A stretch of 64,000 bases of DNA from Adineta ricciae (taxonomy: Eukaryota; Rotifera; Eurotatoria; Adinetida; Adinetidae): positions 186,001 to 250,000 of the forward strand of contig CAJNOJ010000034.1 of the NCBI GenBank assembly GCA_905250025.1. Direction: 5' to 3'. The notes beneath the pieces are model-generated. The model saw only the letters and a program-made list of their open reading frames with translations. It did no database searches and was not told the DNA's origin. Every line of letters starts with the position of its first letter. Within the stretch, counting starts at the first letter, position 1. Both the position numbers and the translations under genes were made by a program. Of the stretch, positions 48,661-60,894 are shown piece by piece.

Positions 48661-49798
48661 TTATTACAGAAATAAAAACGTAAGTTTTGTCGCGTCAAGA
48701 AAATATTTGAAAAATGTCGCCGAAAAAAGAAAAAATGCAGCACTTTGATCTGTGAAAACACAACCGTCTGACAGCTGTCTTATCGGCGAAGAATGTTCTT
48801 GATAAATGTTATTTTTGTTTTTTCAACTGCGTTTTGTTGGAAAAAACCCAGTCTGTCTGTCTTCCTAGGATGTTTTCGATGAAATCATTATGGATGACTT
48901 GTTGTATAGGCACTTTTGTCCAACATCTAATCTTTTTATATGGTTCATTCCTTACGACCAAACAAAATCAGTTACCCAGTCAAGCATGAGAGAAAGGAAA
49001 TGAAAAACGTGCCACGTATCAGCGACGCGCATTAAAATTTGTTATGGGGAAGCTTCACAAGTATTCAGAAGCAATCTAACATGACCTTCGAATACAGGGT
49101 AAACATGTAATAAAGGAAATAACCATATTTACATGGCTTTCTCCCTTTTTGATAAGAAGAAATTGGTGGGTTTTTTTCGTCATGTCAGTATATGATAACA
49201 TATGAGAAGCTTTTCGTGATTACAATCGCGGGTCGTATAAAATCGGCTAAGACTAATAACATAGGCAAGGAAATATCCTTCTTTATAAATAGCAAAAATT
49301 ATTATTTTGGGAAATAAGTATATTCCATCGCATGTGCTTTGATCATACGTATATAACCATGAATCGATCAGCACGAAGTGATATGCCATCAAAAGCGCGT
49401 TTAAAAATTAATTTAATATTTTTCACACCGTCGGTATCAATAAAAGATCGAATATTTTTAGTTATGAATTTTTTTCTAATCCCTTGTTTCCACCATATTT
49501 GTCAGTTAAGCCATGTGCCTTTTTCTTTTCCTCACCTGGTTTTTTCCAACTTACAACCTATATAATGGAGGCAAACAAGGCTCAGTTTCATTCAATAACC
49601 ATGCACGAAGCGAAACTTATTGTCGACGAAAATGACTGACATACTGAAGTAGAAGCATCTGATAGTCATCAACTGAACCAAACAGACATAAAATAAATAG
49701 TTTGTTCACAGAATTTGAAATTGGTTGAATTATATAAACAAGATTGGAGGAAGTTACTTGAAGTTGTGTACAAAACTGTTAATAACATTAGAGTAAAT
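48661..49798. other. Intergenic region between TRMT11 and IAP paralogue 2
   Basis: About 1.1 kb, most of it inside the candidate TIR element at 48836-49550. The frame open just before ATG 49799 has no Met and is probably 5' untranslated sequence of the IAP gene. Confidence 0.4.
48836..49550. mobile_element. Candidate MITE with GTTGGAAAAAACC inverted ends
   Basis: GTTGGAAAAAACCC at 48836-48849 is mirrored by GGTTTTTTCCAAC at 49538-49550. The match is 13 bases and then weakens. No clear target duplication flanks it. AAGTTGGAAAAAACC also occurs at the right edge of the window (~63979), which suggests a repeated terminus. Confidence 0.35.
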
Positions 49799-51734
49799 AT
49801 GCTTTCAAAATATGAATTTTCCAACATTGATGAACGACAACAGAATATACTTGTTATTCCGAGTGCCAAAAACTATATTAATCATAATCCTGCTACACAA
49901 TTGAAAAGAAGAAAATTTACCCAGCAACATCTACCATTTGAAAAAGCAAGCCCATTAACTCAGACCATCTTCAACTGCCGAAAACTATCGCAAAAACAAG
50001 GCGCACACTCTAACATAGCAATGCAAGCAGCAGGATTTCGTTACACAGGTGTAGAAGACACTGCTCGCTGCGATACCTGCGGCCTGGAAGTATCTAATTG
50101 GACATTGGATATGAAACCCTTCAGTATCCATACTCAACAGAGCCCAGAATGTGCTTTTGTCCGTTCACTAGTGGTTGCCGTTTCTGTCAATACGTTCTCT
50201 AACACCACACTCTCAATAATGAACAAACTTGCAGATGATCATGAAAAACCTTCAAAGAGACAGAAACTCGAAACAGATCGAGAGTATTTACCAACGCCCG
50301 TTCTCGTTGAAGTGGATAAACTGAAACGGTTACGAAAAAGAACATTCTCACATTGGTCTCAGCGAATGGCTCCATCAAGTGTGAAAATGGCGAAAGCAGG
50401 CTTCTTTAGTTGTAATGTTGGTGATCGAGTGATATGCTTGTATTGTAACCTTATTTGTCAAAATTGGAATTCTGAGACTGACGATCCATGTGCTATACAC
50501 AAAGCATTATCACCACGATGCCCGTATGTAATTGCAATGACAAACCGCCAAGATATAGCCTCGATATTGATTCTTAATGGGCTTTCTACAAATACGAATA
50601 TCGTAGAACCGATTTGTTGCGATGAAATAGTGCACGCAACTCCATGCCACACTGAATATATGGGGATTCCTCGTCGACAAGTATCATTTGAGACATGGCC
50701 AAACGAAAATCTTCCGCTCGTCGATGAATTAGTACGAGCAGGTTTCTTCTATACAGGCTCCGATACAACCGTCACCTGTTTCTACTGCGGTGGGTCATTG
50801 CAAAACTGGAGCTCAACAGATAACCCAACGGTTGAACACGCGCGTTGGTTTCCAAACTGTGCCTATATTAAACAATTATGTGGACCAGACCTATATCGAA
50901 AGGTTCAAGAGCTAAAAAAAGCTCAAGAAGGTTAAATCTTTTATAGTGAATATTATAAAAACGTGTACTGTCATATTTATTTTTGTGCAGATGAACATAA
51001 ACCTGACGGTCAACAAGTAGGTCGAGGACTATTAAATGTAACAGATGAAAGTTTACTCTCACGACTTGTTGCTGCTCGGCTTGATTTGACAGTTTCCCAG
51101 CGGCTACTCGATGAAAACTATCGAATCTCTATAATCAAACGCTGTTGGGAAGATCAATTGAGACTTAAGCGTAAATATAAACAGATATAACTGGACTCAA
51201 TGAGACAGTTGTTTTTATTTAAGGTGATGATTTTCTTGATGATTGTGAACTTTATTTGAGCTGCGTTATTTTGGATAAGCAAATACGTATTATCGATGGT
51301 AGGAAAGAAAACATTACTATCCCGTATCAAGCAATGAAGGAACTTCGTGAAAAAGAACAGCAAAGTATATAAAACAGGTTTTGAACTAACTTCTTAATAA
51401 CTGAAATACTGCTTCAGGAACTTCTGCCCGCGTGGAAGGTGCGAGTACGTCGACACCATCAGAATCGAATGTTAATGATGCGGATGTCTCCGAATCACGA
51501 AATATGGATATGGAAAATTCTACTTCAAAAGTATCTGTATTACCTATTAAAATAGAAAAGCAGACAGAAAACTTGCAACTGTCTAATCCATGCGTTGTAT
51601 GCTCAAAAGAAGAAAAGAAATTGGCGTGCATACCTTGTGGACATTTAGTAGCGTGTTTATCTTGCGGCAACTCTCTCCGAGTATGTCCGATGTGTCGTCG
51701 GGAAATTGAGGCTTTTGTTCGTATTTATTTATAG
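49799..51734 (+). CDS. Inhibitor-of-apoptosis protein, three BIR domains plus RING, paralogue 2
   Basis: Tandem paralogue of 44323-46393; 589 residues. Exons 49799-50930, 50991-51170, 51224-51364, 51418-51734, with the same intron positions as paralogue 1. BIR1: RYTGVEDTARCDTCGLEVSN with IH and PEC. BIR2: RTFSHWSQRMAPSS, CLYCNLICQNW, AIHKALSPRC. BIR3: VSFETWPNENLPL, CFYCGGSLQNWSSTDNP, EHARWFPNC. The UBA-like region (LVAARLDLTVSQRLLDENYR) and RING (CVVCSKEEKKLACIPCGHLV ... CPMCRR, EAFVRIYL) are intact. The linker before the RING is shorter than in paralogue 1. Expected role: caspase/IBM binding and ubiquitin transfer. No stop or lost zinc ligand is visible, so it is probably functional. Confidence 0.92.
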
Positions 51735-51915
51735 TTAGTTCTGTGCCATGCTTACTGAGTGTAGTAGTCGTAGTAAAGTTTTTGATTTCTTTCTGTAAAA
51801 ATAAACATCTATCGGCAATTAGTTTCTGAGTCCAGGACAGACATCAAGATTCTGGATGAAAAATCGGACTTTTAGCTTCTTATAAATTTGCTCCTCTTGA
51901 CTGGGCAGTGGTTTT

Positions 51916-52279
51916 TAGGCATGCACCAATCCCAATTCCAAACAATCCGACTCCGATTCCGATTCTAGAATCGAATGGAATTGGTTGGAATCGGAATCGA
52001 ATTGATTCGAAACTGACATGTGATAGTTAACAACTTTCACGGACTTCAGGAGATCTGCCAGGAAACGACTTCTAAATCCTTGTTGTTGCTGAAGATTCAT
52101 CTGTCACTGAAGAAAACTGCTCGAAACCATTTTTGGTCTAGTTAAAAGTAGTAATATATTTGAATATATATCGCCTCGATTCCAGCCAATTCTAATCAAT
52201 CCCGTTCGGTTCCAATTTCGATCGATTCCAACCGATTCTAGAATCGGAATCGAACCGAATCGGGATTGTTGCATGCCTA
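51916..52279. mobile_element. 364-bp hAT-like MITE with TAGGCATGCA ends
   Basis: Inverted ends TAGGCATGCACCAATCCCAA (left) and TAGGCATGCAACAATCCCGA (right, read inward). The flanking octamers GTGGTTTT (51908-51915) and GTGGCTTT (52280-52287) match at 7 of 8 bases, as in hAT insertions. The interior is rich in 'AATCGGAATCGAA' repeats and has no transposase. Confidence 0.75.
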
Positions 52280-52287
52280 GTGGCTTT

Positions 52288-53190
52288 CTTAGATTCTGGG
52301 ATGTGGTGGATGGTTTGATGCTAATGGTGTATGCAGAATGATAGTGGCGGACGATAGTTAATGTGTAGTAAGGTGTTTTAGCGGGAAAGTAATCATAACG
52401 GTTTGGAACCGGTCGGAACTTCTGAAAATGAGCTGAGTTCAATCCGCTTGTTGGGATTTCGTTGGAAGCCTGCTCGCTGTTCCTGACAGTTCCGTTGGGA
52501 ACGGGGCGGATTGAGGCAAAAAAGAGGTGCTTTCCTGCCGGCTTCGAAGGTCGGAATGTTCGTCCTGAGAACCGGCTGCGAGATTAATGGTTTGATCCAT
52601 CTTTTGAACAGTTTTTACAAAAACTATGGAGTGACACAAAAATCTGTGAAGGACTAAGCGAGCCTGCTTCGACAAATGTTGTTTTATTTCTAAGTATGTG
52701 TAGTCGCGGGTAAAGGATCTTCATATTCATCATCATCAAACTTATTTTCCTCTCGTGTAATTCATATTGTCAGTTGTAAACTAACCTAATCTCATATGCA
52801 AATATCATCTTCAAATTCTCAATATAAAAAGCGTTTTAAAAGAATACTCCATTATATTACGTTTATTTTGAAAGAAAAATCCAGCCGAGGAGAAAGCGAG
52901 TCGACCTCGACGAGCGCTACTTGTCGATAACTATTGAATAAAGCTTTTGTGTCCAACATATTTGTTTATAACATTCAGAATGACCATGCCCATCGAACTA
53001 TTCGAAAACTTAACAAAGAATGACTCATCTAACTGAGATGAGAGGCGTTCGTGATCATATGCTTTCTCAAAACGAAAATCTAAAGAACGATGTACTGCCT
53101 ACATTCAAATTTATTGACGCTACAGAATCAATAGTATGTTCAGATTTTCACGACGAGTTATGCCAAAGGTTCGAATGTGCGAAACTGCTA
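52288..53190. other. Unassigned intergenic DNA
   Basis: About 900 bases with GC-rich patches around 52440-52580 and an open frame at 53020-53198 that runs into the element at 53199. The frame (MTHLTEMRGVRDHML...) shows no family features. I do not call a gene. Confidence 0.35.
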
Positions 53191-53198
53191 GTTGAGAG

Positions 53199-54349
53199 TA
53201 GTGGCGTAACCAGGGGTGGGCTTGCCGGGGCACCGATAATTCTTGTCCGGCTACCGAGAAAAATCAAGTAATATAACTGGTATTGAAGCGTTGGTCTTTT
53301 TCGTATATTCAATAATTCTTAAAAACAGTTTATGAATGATCTTTACAGTATATTCTAGCTAAATATGTCAGTTTTGACACATCCTCATATTTTTGTTAAT
53401 ATCATAATTCGTCAATATAATGAACATAGTCATGAGGTAGAACTTTCTAAGATGCTTGATGATATTATCAATTTCTCTAGTGAACATAAACTTGATTTCT
53501 GTTTATATACTGAATAGAAAAAAGAGCGACTGGAAAAACTTCTATGGCGATAATTAAGAGTCTGATTATATTTTATCGAGCAACGCGAAGGAACTAATGA
53601 TAGAAATAAATATAATCTATTAGTTTTTTATTTAATAATCGACTGTATTCTACTTGCGATGAATAGTCGCTTTTGCAGAACAAATATTGAAAATCTTTAT
53701 TGTATTTCATCATTATCATCTGCTAGCTCGACGTTTTGAGAAATATAAGACATGGGATTTTCATGAACAAAATTAAAAAGTGAAATTTATCTGTAAATAC
53801 TGAACCACAAGTAGCGAATCGAGGACAATCTTGTAACCCTAAAAATCCACAGAAGTGATTAATTTGTACCTTGAAATATTTTTAGGACAACATGCATTTC
53901 TAATTATTATATTATTTCTTATTAAAGCTATGACAGTTCTCATATGTTCACTACAAACGAACGAACTTTCAGGAGAATTAAGTTAATTCCAAGTGTTTTG
54001 GATAGTAGCATGCAGGACAGGAGGCTTAAAGCCACTGATTTATCAGTATTTGCGCCCGAAAAAGATGTTGATGTTAATTAGGAAAAAGGATTATTGATAA
54101 TTTTTCTATATAACATAGAAACAGTTGAATAATGCAGAAAGAGCTACTGTTGAGTTTTTCTCTTTCTTGTTTTTGCTAGCCCTAATTTGAAAGAATAGTA
54201 AAATATATTGTTTTGACTCTACCCTAATCGCAGGGGAACAAAGAGTGGAAGATTTAAGTGAACCATAGAAAATATTTTTACTATTGTTAGAGTTTCTCAA
54301 ATGTGTAGGACGACGTCCGGGTACCCATATTTTTCTGGTTACGCCACTA
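53199..54349. mobile_element. 1151-bp hAT-like element with TAGTGGCGTAACCAG ends
   Basis: The left end TAGTGGCGTAACCAG is matched exactly by the inverted right end. The flanking octamers GTTGAGAG (53191-53198) and ATTGAGAG (54350-54357) agree at 7 of 8, fitting the 8-bp hAT duplication. The interior is AT-rich with no transposase frame, so it is non-autonomous. Confidence 0.78.
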
Positions 54350-54357
54350 ATTGAGAG

Positions 54358-55094
54358 TGAGCTATCAATGAACGATCAGTTATTTTCCTTTTAGATGAAA
54401 TTATGCGAAAATAATATAACTGGAGTTCAAAGAATCCATCGAGACCACATCTGTCATAATATCATTACGTTGGATATTCAGAGCTGAACGTCCCGATACT
54501 CAGGAGGATAACCAAACTGTATCTTTTGAGATGTGAGGAATTTGAGTGAATTCGGTCGGCTTATCTCGTTATCAGAAATCAAAACTACATACTTCTGAAC
54601 CACCTTGATGGTCTAGGTATGAGGAAAAGCCCGATCCGTAGGCATACCACAACATGAGGGTGTGGGAAAAGGTTGGTAAGTCGACAAAAGCCTTTTAGAG
54701 TTTTAACTCCAACAAGTGATGCCTCGACGAGGACTTCGTATGCTCATCAATTCTAACTCAGCAACTTAGACGTAAAGTACCGAATTACATTCTCTTCTAG
54801 ATTCTGATAGCTCCTGCTATCACTGATACCATTAAGTATTTCCATCAGACTCATGGTCTTGAACATGAATTTCTTCAAAGGCCATTCGTCGATATCCATT
54901 TCGTTACCCGCTGGGTATCGACCAAGTTCCTCCGGATTCTGGATATACTGTTGTCGATTTTTAAACGGACACCCGGGATAATGATATTATGACATCACTC
55001 ATCGAGACCGGTACTAAAGTCTTTCAGAATGGTAAGAGAGCGAATCCTTGCTACCCTCATGTATTTTGAAAGTAAAGACGAAAGCTTCCTATCC
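54358..55094. other. Unassigned intergenic DNA
   Basis: About 740 bases of ordinary composition with no open frame of note, RNA or TIR that I can support. It may belong to a larger decayed element ending in the fold-back at 55095. Confidence 0.35.
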
Positions 55095-55690
55095 TGTAGT
55101 CTCCACGTAGGATACATTCGAGCAGGGTTCGACATTTGCTCGATCGGATTCGTTTTAGCGTCGGTTCCCATCAAACCAACACTGATTCCAAGTACAACTT
55201 GATGAGCTCTTTCGGTTCCAAAAATAAAATTTCCAAAAAAGCTCTTTCTTCACCCTCAAAACCTAAAAGAACCTGAACAAAAAAAACACCCAAAAAAACC
55301 GAAACTAGCGAAAAACCGGGGCGGATTCGTTTTACAACCATCAACCGCGATTTTAACACTGGTTCCAGACCAAGCTCGACGAGCTCTATCCGTTTCAACA
55401 ATAAAAGATTTTCACCCCACCGTCACCCATTCCCACACCCTCGCGATCAGTGGTTGTAAAACGAATCCGCCCCGGTTTTTCTCTAGTGTCGATTTCTTTT
55501 TGGGTGTTTTTTTGTTCAGATTTTTTTAGGTTTTGAGGGTGAAGAAAGAGCTTTTTGGAGCCAATAGAGCTCATCAAGTTGTGCTTGGAACCAGTGTTGG
55601 TTTGATTGGAATCTACGTTGAAACGAATCCGATCGAGCAAATGTAGAATCTTGCCCGAAGGTATCGTACGTGTAGCCTCCCACGTAAACA
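55095..55690. repeat. Long fold-back repeat (~590 bp) with ~240-bp arms
   Basis: The left arm (about 55095-55342) and right arm (about 55452-55690) are inverted copies at roughly 80-85% identity. Landmarks: ACATTTGCTCGATCGGATTC in the left arm against its complement near 55640, and CCGGGGCGGATTCGTTTTAC against GTAAAACGAATCCGCCCCGG in the right. A ~110-base spacer separates them. A transcript across it would form a long hairpin. Confidence 0.8.
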
Positions 55691-57046
55691 AATGATTCAC
55701 TACAGCAAACCGTGCGTTTGTTATTTTTTCCCTTTGATCAACCGAATATTACCTAGCCGATCGTTTTTTAATAGACCACATTCATTTTCTATCATAATTT
55801 ATCACATACATATATTATTTCTCGTGTCGACAATGTTATTCTTTCTCCTTGGATATGGTTGGAATTTTCCAAGTATCTTTGTGACGATGCGAGAAAGGTT
55901 TTTTTCACGACGGTTAATCTGTAAGAAGGTACGTCATCGAAACACACTGCGAATGTGCATAACTGTTACCGGTATGAATCAATCTTCTCGATGGATGAAG
56001 AAATCTGACAAATACTAAAAAATATTGCGCAATACTCTTATCAATTGTATAAGAACACCCAAAAAGAATGAAAAGCATCCATATCTACAACTAAACAGTC
56101 AGGCCTCTTGCGTTTTGTTCCTTCTGAGGCATATGCGACAATTTATCAGGAAATCTCCAAACGAAATACAAATTCCGCATTTACCACTTTCCCCGTATGT
56201 AAACGATAAAACGGAAAATCGACAAAAGGAGTTTGAAGGTGTGGGTAAATCTGGGCAGTAGGATATTACATGAATCTTTTTACTAACATACTCCTAGAAA
56301 AACCTATGCAGTTTTTCAAATCTGCAAGATTATCGAAATCCCATTGGCCAAATTCCTATTGTTGATTTTCTGCTAAACCATATAAACTACCAGTCATCTG
56401 CCCTATTGTAATAAAAATGCATCGCAGTTACGACGCGCAATGTATTTTCTGATGCGGCAGCGTACGATCTGTGAGTGTATCAAAATATAATTTCCACATA
56501 CAATGATCGAAATCCAAAGCATGGTGTACCAGTAAACTAGTCAAATAGTTCGTCTTACATATCAATGTGATCAATAATCCTATATTATTCTATCTTTCAG
56601 AGAACGTATGTAGAAATTCGTTTTGTCCTTGAACCTGTTTACCTTTGAATAAGATTATTTTGTGCGCTGGCATCCATTCAGTACCCTGCATTTTAATACT
56701 TCCCCACAACTATGAGTCGCAAGCATCTAATACAGCGGCCGTTACGCATACGTTTCATGGCAGAACAGCGGTGTAGTGCACATCGAAGACTGGCAATGAA
56801 ACCAGCACGTGGTATCGACGGACGAAAATTTGGGTATGAGTTTAGAAAGTATTGATAGGTACACACACAACGTGTGACCGCGGTTTGGTTCATTTTTCTT
56901 TTCACATAAACATGATACACGTCGAATTGAATTTCACACATATATGAATAGCATCGTTTTTAGATACCAATACTTTACTATCTTCTGTATCTATAGTGAC
57001 CGACATAACCACTGATCAACTCAAAACTGGATCCATTGATACAACT
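55691..57046. other. Intergenic region upstream of IAP paralogue 3
   Basis: About 1.35 kb. Open frames at 55692-56018 and 56025-56261 lie in different frames and show no domain. A short plus-strand basic frame near 56712-56850 (MSRKHLIQRPLRIRFMAEQR...) is not recognised either. The final part is likely promoter and 5' leader of the IAP gene. Confidence 0.4.
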
Positions 57047-60000
57047 ATGAAACAGTCTTTTGATACACAATTTATGCCAAAAAAGAGTTTGAACCGTCGT
57101 TTAATGTCGAGTATTGCAAACAAACTTACAAAATCACAAGTTTTGACAAATCTAATACAAAACAAGCAAAATGTATACTCAAACATAGAAATGCAAGCAG
57201 CTGGATTTTCTTACACAGGTTTAGAAGACACCGCTCGTTGCCAAGCTTGCGGACTAGAAGTGTCCGAATGGACAGCGGATACGAACCCATTTACTATTCA
57301 TAAGCAACGAAGTCCAGCATGTACTTATGTTCGGTCGATGATGCCTGACAAGTCGATCATAACTCCAGTGACGATCATGTCAACAACAGACGGTGACTAC
57401 AATCCAGCAAAACGGCAAAAGAAAGATCTTACCGACGAAATTTGTGAGAGTACTGTACTGACAGAAATAACTCTGTTATCAGAGACACGACGAAGATCGT
57501 TTTCTCACTGGCCTTTACCCATGTGTCCTTCGAGTGCACAAATGGTTGAAGCGGGCTTCTTTTGTTGTAATTTTGGTGATCGAGTGATATGCTTGTATTG
57601 CAATCTGATCTGTCAACAGTGGACTCCTCAAACGGATGACCCGAGTGAGATTCATAAAAAACTCTCACCAAAGTGTCCGTATGTGATTGCAATGACAAAA
57701 CATCGGCAAACAGTATTGTCACCTACTGTCACTAAACATTTTCCAAGTGTGAATGGCGTAGACCCGTTTCAATGCGTCGAAATGACACGCACAGCTGCAT
57801 GCCATACTGCTTATATAGAAATTCCACGTCGACAGGCATCGTTTGAGACATGGCCAAACGAAAATCTTCCGCCCGTCGATGAATTAGTACGAGCAGGCTT
57901 CTTCTATACAGGCTCTAAGACAGTCGTCACTTGTTTTTACTGCAATGGATCATTACAAAACTGGGGTCCGAACGATAATCCAACGATTGAACATGCGCGT
58001 TGGTTTCCAAATTGTGCCTATGCTAAGCAGCTTTGTGGCGTTGAGTTGTACAAAAAGATTCAAGAATCGAAAAAAGCTCAACAAGGTTTGATCTCGCTTG
58101 ACACATAAGAGTAGTGGATTGTGTATTCTGTAATTTAGAGAGAGCAAAAGCAAACGATACTACTAAACAAGACAGAAATGCGAACAGTACTGTGGGCAGA
58201 GGACAACTGATTATACCTGATGAAATCACTCTATCACAACTGGTGGCTGCGCGACTCGATCTGCCCGTTTCTCGCAGGTTACTCAGCCAAAATTTTAAAG
58301 TAATCTTACTCAAGCGTGTTTGGAAAGATCATCTGTGTTTGAGATGTAAGATAGTAGTCGTTGTGAGCGGGCGCCTGTTGACTTTTCTGTTGAATCTATT
58401 TGATTCTAGGTGATAGTCTCGATAATCCTATCGCTCTATGGATGTACTGTACAATTTTGCAGCGACAGATCGAAGTTACTTGTGGAAATAAAGACAGTAT
58501 AATTGTTCCTCGAGTGGCCATGCAAACACTTCTCGAAAAAGAATTAGCAGGTATTGGCATTTTAATTAACACACGTAACGCTCATGCTGCGGATTCACTG
58601 GCCCTTTTCTGAAGGAATTAGAAAAGTAGTAGATAAAAACTCGCAGTTAGATCGCAATCGAATTGTCTTCGAATTGAACTCACGTTTATGCACACTCTTC
58701 AGGTCAACGAATCCGATGCTGGACTCGATCGGATCCGACCGGATTCCTGGAAATGGAATTGCATTGGAATCTGACTGGAAAAATTCAGTCGCCTATTGCA
58801 AATTTTATGAGTGATCTTTTAGGTATACTTTATGATGACCCTTAGAAAATCCGTGTTTCGGATCCGCCGAAATCCAACATGGAATCTGAGACCATCGGAA
58901 TCCGATGCGATTCTGTCATCAGGATTTCAGCGGATTCGTCGAATTCCTGTAGGATCCGATAAAATTCTATATTGAATCCGATCGGATCCGAGTATGGGAT
59001 TGATTAACCTGGGCCTTTCTTTTTTATCCTTTTCTACTTCATTCATGTCAAATTATTTTCAATTCATTTGCCCAAATGTGATAGCGAAACGAACACTGCT
59101 TGTAAACATTTATTCATTGACTCTCTTTCAACTATTCAATATAGAAAAGTCAATTCACTTTATGTAAGATATCTTGGACACGGATTCGCACACAAGTGTA
59201 TTACAACTTTGATCTCATTCGTTCCAGGTGGATCTCGCTGAGCTCTATCGATTCCAATCTTTATAAAAATTTCATCCACCCGCATCCACACCCTCAGAAT
59301 GGAGTAAATGCTATGCTTTTTGCATTTCAAAAGAAACTATATTCTTCTACATACATTCTGGTAGTTGTCAGGCACGTTGAACTTCATTTAGTCGTTGTAT
59401 AAGAGGCATACAAAGTTGCGCTGACTATATGATATTAAGCTGACAAAAAATTTTTCTATCACCAGTACAGAAAAAGCGATTACAAGAATCCTACTAAATG
59501 CAATGCAGGTTAACATAGCGAATCTTTGCATATTTTAGCCCATAATGTGACACTTGAGGCCTCAGCAAGTTATAATGACCCTCTCCGAATCAACAATTCA
59601 TGTGCAATTATTAAAATCGCTGATAAGTTCACCCGCTATCTGCAACTCAAGCACAATCAAGAGTCAACAGAGCGAACAGTTGAGCCTGTACAGAGTGTTC
59701 CATGCAACCTCATCGAACTGCTCAAGAAACAAGCATACATGCACAGCGACGAATTAGACGTGAAAGAATCTCAAGAAGGTTTGTTGTCAAACTGCTCTTA
59801 TTCACCTTCCAAGTTAGCAAACTACATTCTATTATTTTTAGAGAAGGAAGAGCTCACGCAAAATGGTGGGCTACATTTTGCCAACAACGCTGAACTGATC
59901 AATACAGCAATGACTCCTAAGGAATGTTTGACAAACAGCGAACTGAGACCGGTCGTTGCTCAAGATATAGATAATCATCAGACAACGAGTGAAGCAGATA

Positions 60001-60158
60001 CCTGGGCAAATTTGTGTGTTCTCTGCTTAGAGGAGACTCGAACATTAGCATTTGTCCCTTGTGGGCATTTAAGCACGTGTGTACCATGCGGCCACTCCCT
60101 CAAGCTGTGTCCAACGTGCTGTCACAAAATTGAAGGCTATATTCGCATAAATCTCTAA
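57047..60158 (+). CDS. Inhibitor-of-apoptosis protein, three BIR domains plus RING, paralogue 3
   Basis: Third tandem IAP; 647 residues. Exons 57047-58085, 58139-58345, 58410-58550, 59539-59778, 59842-60158. BIR1: SYTGLEDTARCQACGLEVSE with IH and PAC. BIR2: RSFSHWPLPMCPSS, CLYCNLICQQWTPQTDDP, EIHKKLSPKC. BIR3: ASFETWPNENLPP, CFYCNGSLQNWGPNDNP, EHARWFPNC. The UBA-like region (LVAARLDLPVSRRLLSQNFK) and RING (CVLCLEETRTLAFVPCGHLS) follow. The RING's last pair reads CPTCCHK rather than CPMCRR, and the end is EGYIRINL rather than EAFVRIYL, so this RING has diverged. Intron 4 is ~1 kb and contains a TIR repeat. The final 63-bp intron (59779-59841) is a stop-free multiple of three. ATG 57047 is the first true ATG; an upstream exon is possible. 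Confidence 0.9.
58701..59013. mobile_element. TIR repeat inserted in intron 4 of IAP paralogue 3
   Basis: Relative of 37855-38101. It shares AGGTCAACGAATCCGATGCT at the left end, the phrase ATGATGACCCTTAGAAAA, and GATCGGATCCGAGTATGGGA followed by ACCTGGG at the right. This copy has an extra ~70 bases of 'GGATTC/CCGAT' repeats. It enlarges an intron that is only ~50 bp in paralogues 1 and 2. Confidence 0.72.
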
Positions 60159-60750
60159 TTATTGAATGGAACTTTGAACTTTGATGTCGCGATCTTGACT
60201 CTTTTTCGTTCTTATTGAGCTATCTCTTTATACTTATTCGTCAAACGTGAACAAATAATATCCAAATACTAACCCCGTCTCAAAGTTTTCACACAATTTC
60301 GGATGATCTATCAGCTCGCGTCACGACCAAAAATTATTTCTCTGACTATACGAAAAGCGCTGCCATCGTTGCAATTATAATTTCATGAACAGCGCGAGAG
60401 AAAATTTCTATGATAAGCACCTTTGAAAACAGTGACTCGTATGAGTAATAAAATGATATTGTTTTTGTCAAACACTTCCTTTTATTCATGCATATCCAGA
60501 CCCTCTTTGGTATTTTCCAGTTTACTCGATGATACAGTCGATTTCCTATGAGTAGTCGAATTTTTATCTATCCTATTTATATGTATCATCACCTTGTTAC
60601 TTCCTTTTATATGCATAATTATGTTTTCTAATTTAGACACATGTCATTACAAAAACCATATTTTCATTCTGCGACATAATATTTCGTCTTTCAGTACTAT
60701 TTTTATTAGCTCACGTATGTATTCAAATATTCGCTAGGTAGGGACAAACC
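60159..60750. other. Intergenic DNA downstream of IAP paralogue 3
   Basis: About 590 AT-rich bases. It presumably includes the IAP 3' untranslated region. I see no gene or element before the inverted repeat at 60751. Confidence 0.4.
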
Positions 60751-60894
60751 TGTAACGACAAACTGGTTGAATAGCTGACCGCTTCTCACGGTATAGATGT
60801 TTATTGACTACTCTACATGACCAGAATGTATCTCTTTCACAATAAGACACGCGCTTATATAGAGAAGAGGAACGAGAGATATGACCCGGAGATA
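60751..60894. repeat. Left arm of a distant inverted repeat pair
   Basis: About 144 bases that recur inverted at 63692-63836 with roughly 90% identity. Shared core: CTCACGGTATAGATGTTTAT, then TGACTACTCTACATGACCAG, and GATGACCCGGAGAT. The pair spans ~3.1 kb and could be the termini of a larger element into which the MITE at 60895 inserted. Confidence 0.75.

Noticed and set aside
54106-54300. Minus-strand frame within the hAT-like element as a possible transposase remnant
   Set aside because: Only ~60 codons, Lys/Ser-rich, with no hAT dimerisation or catalytic motif.
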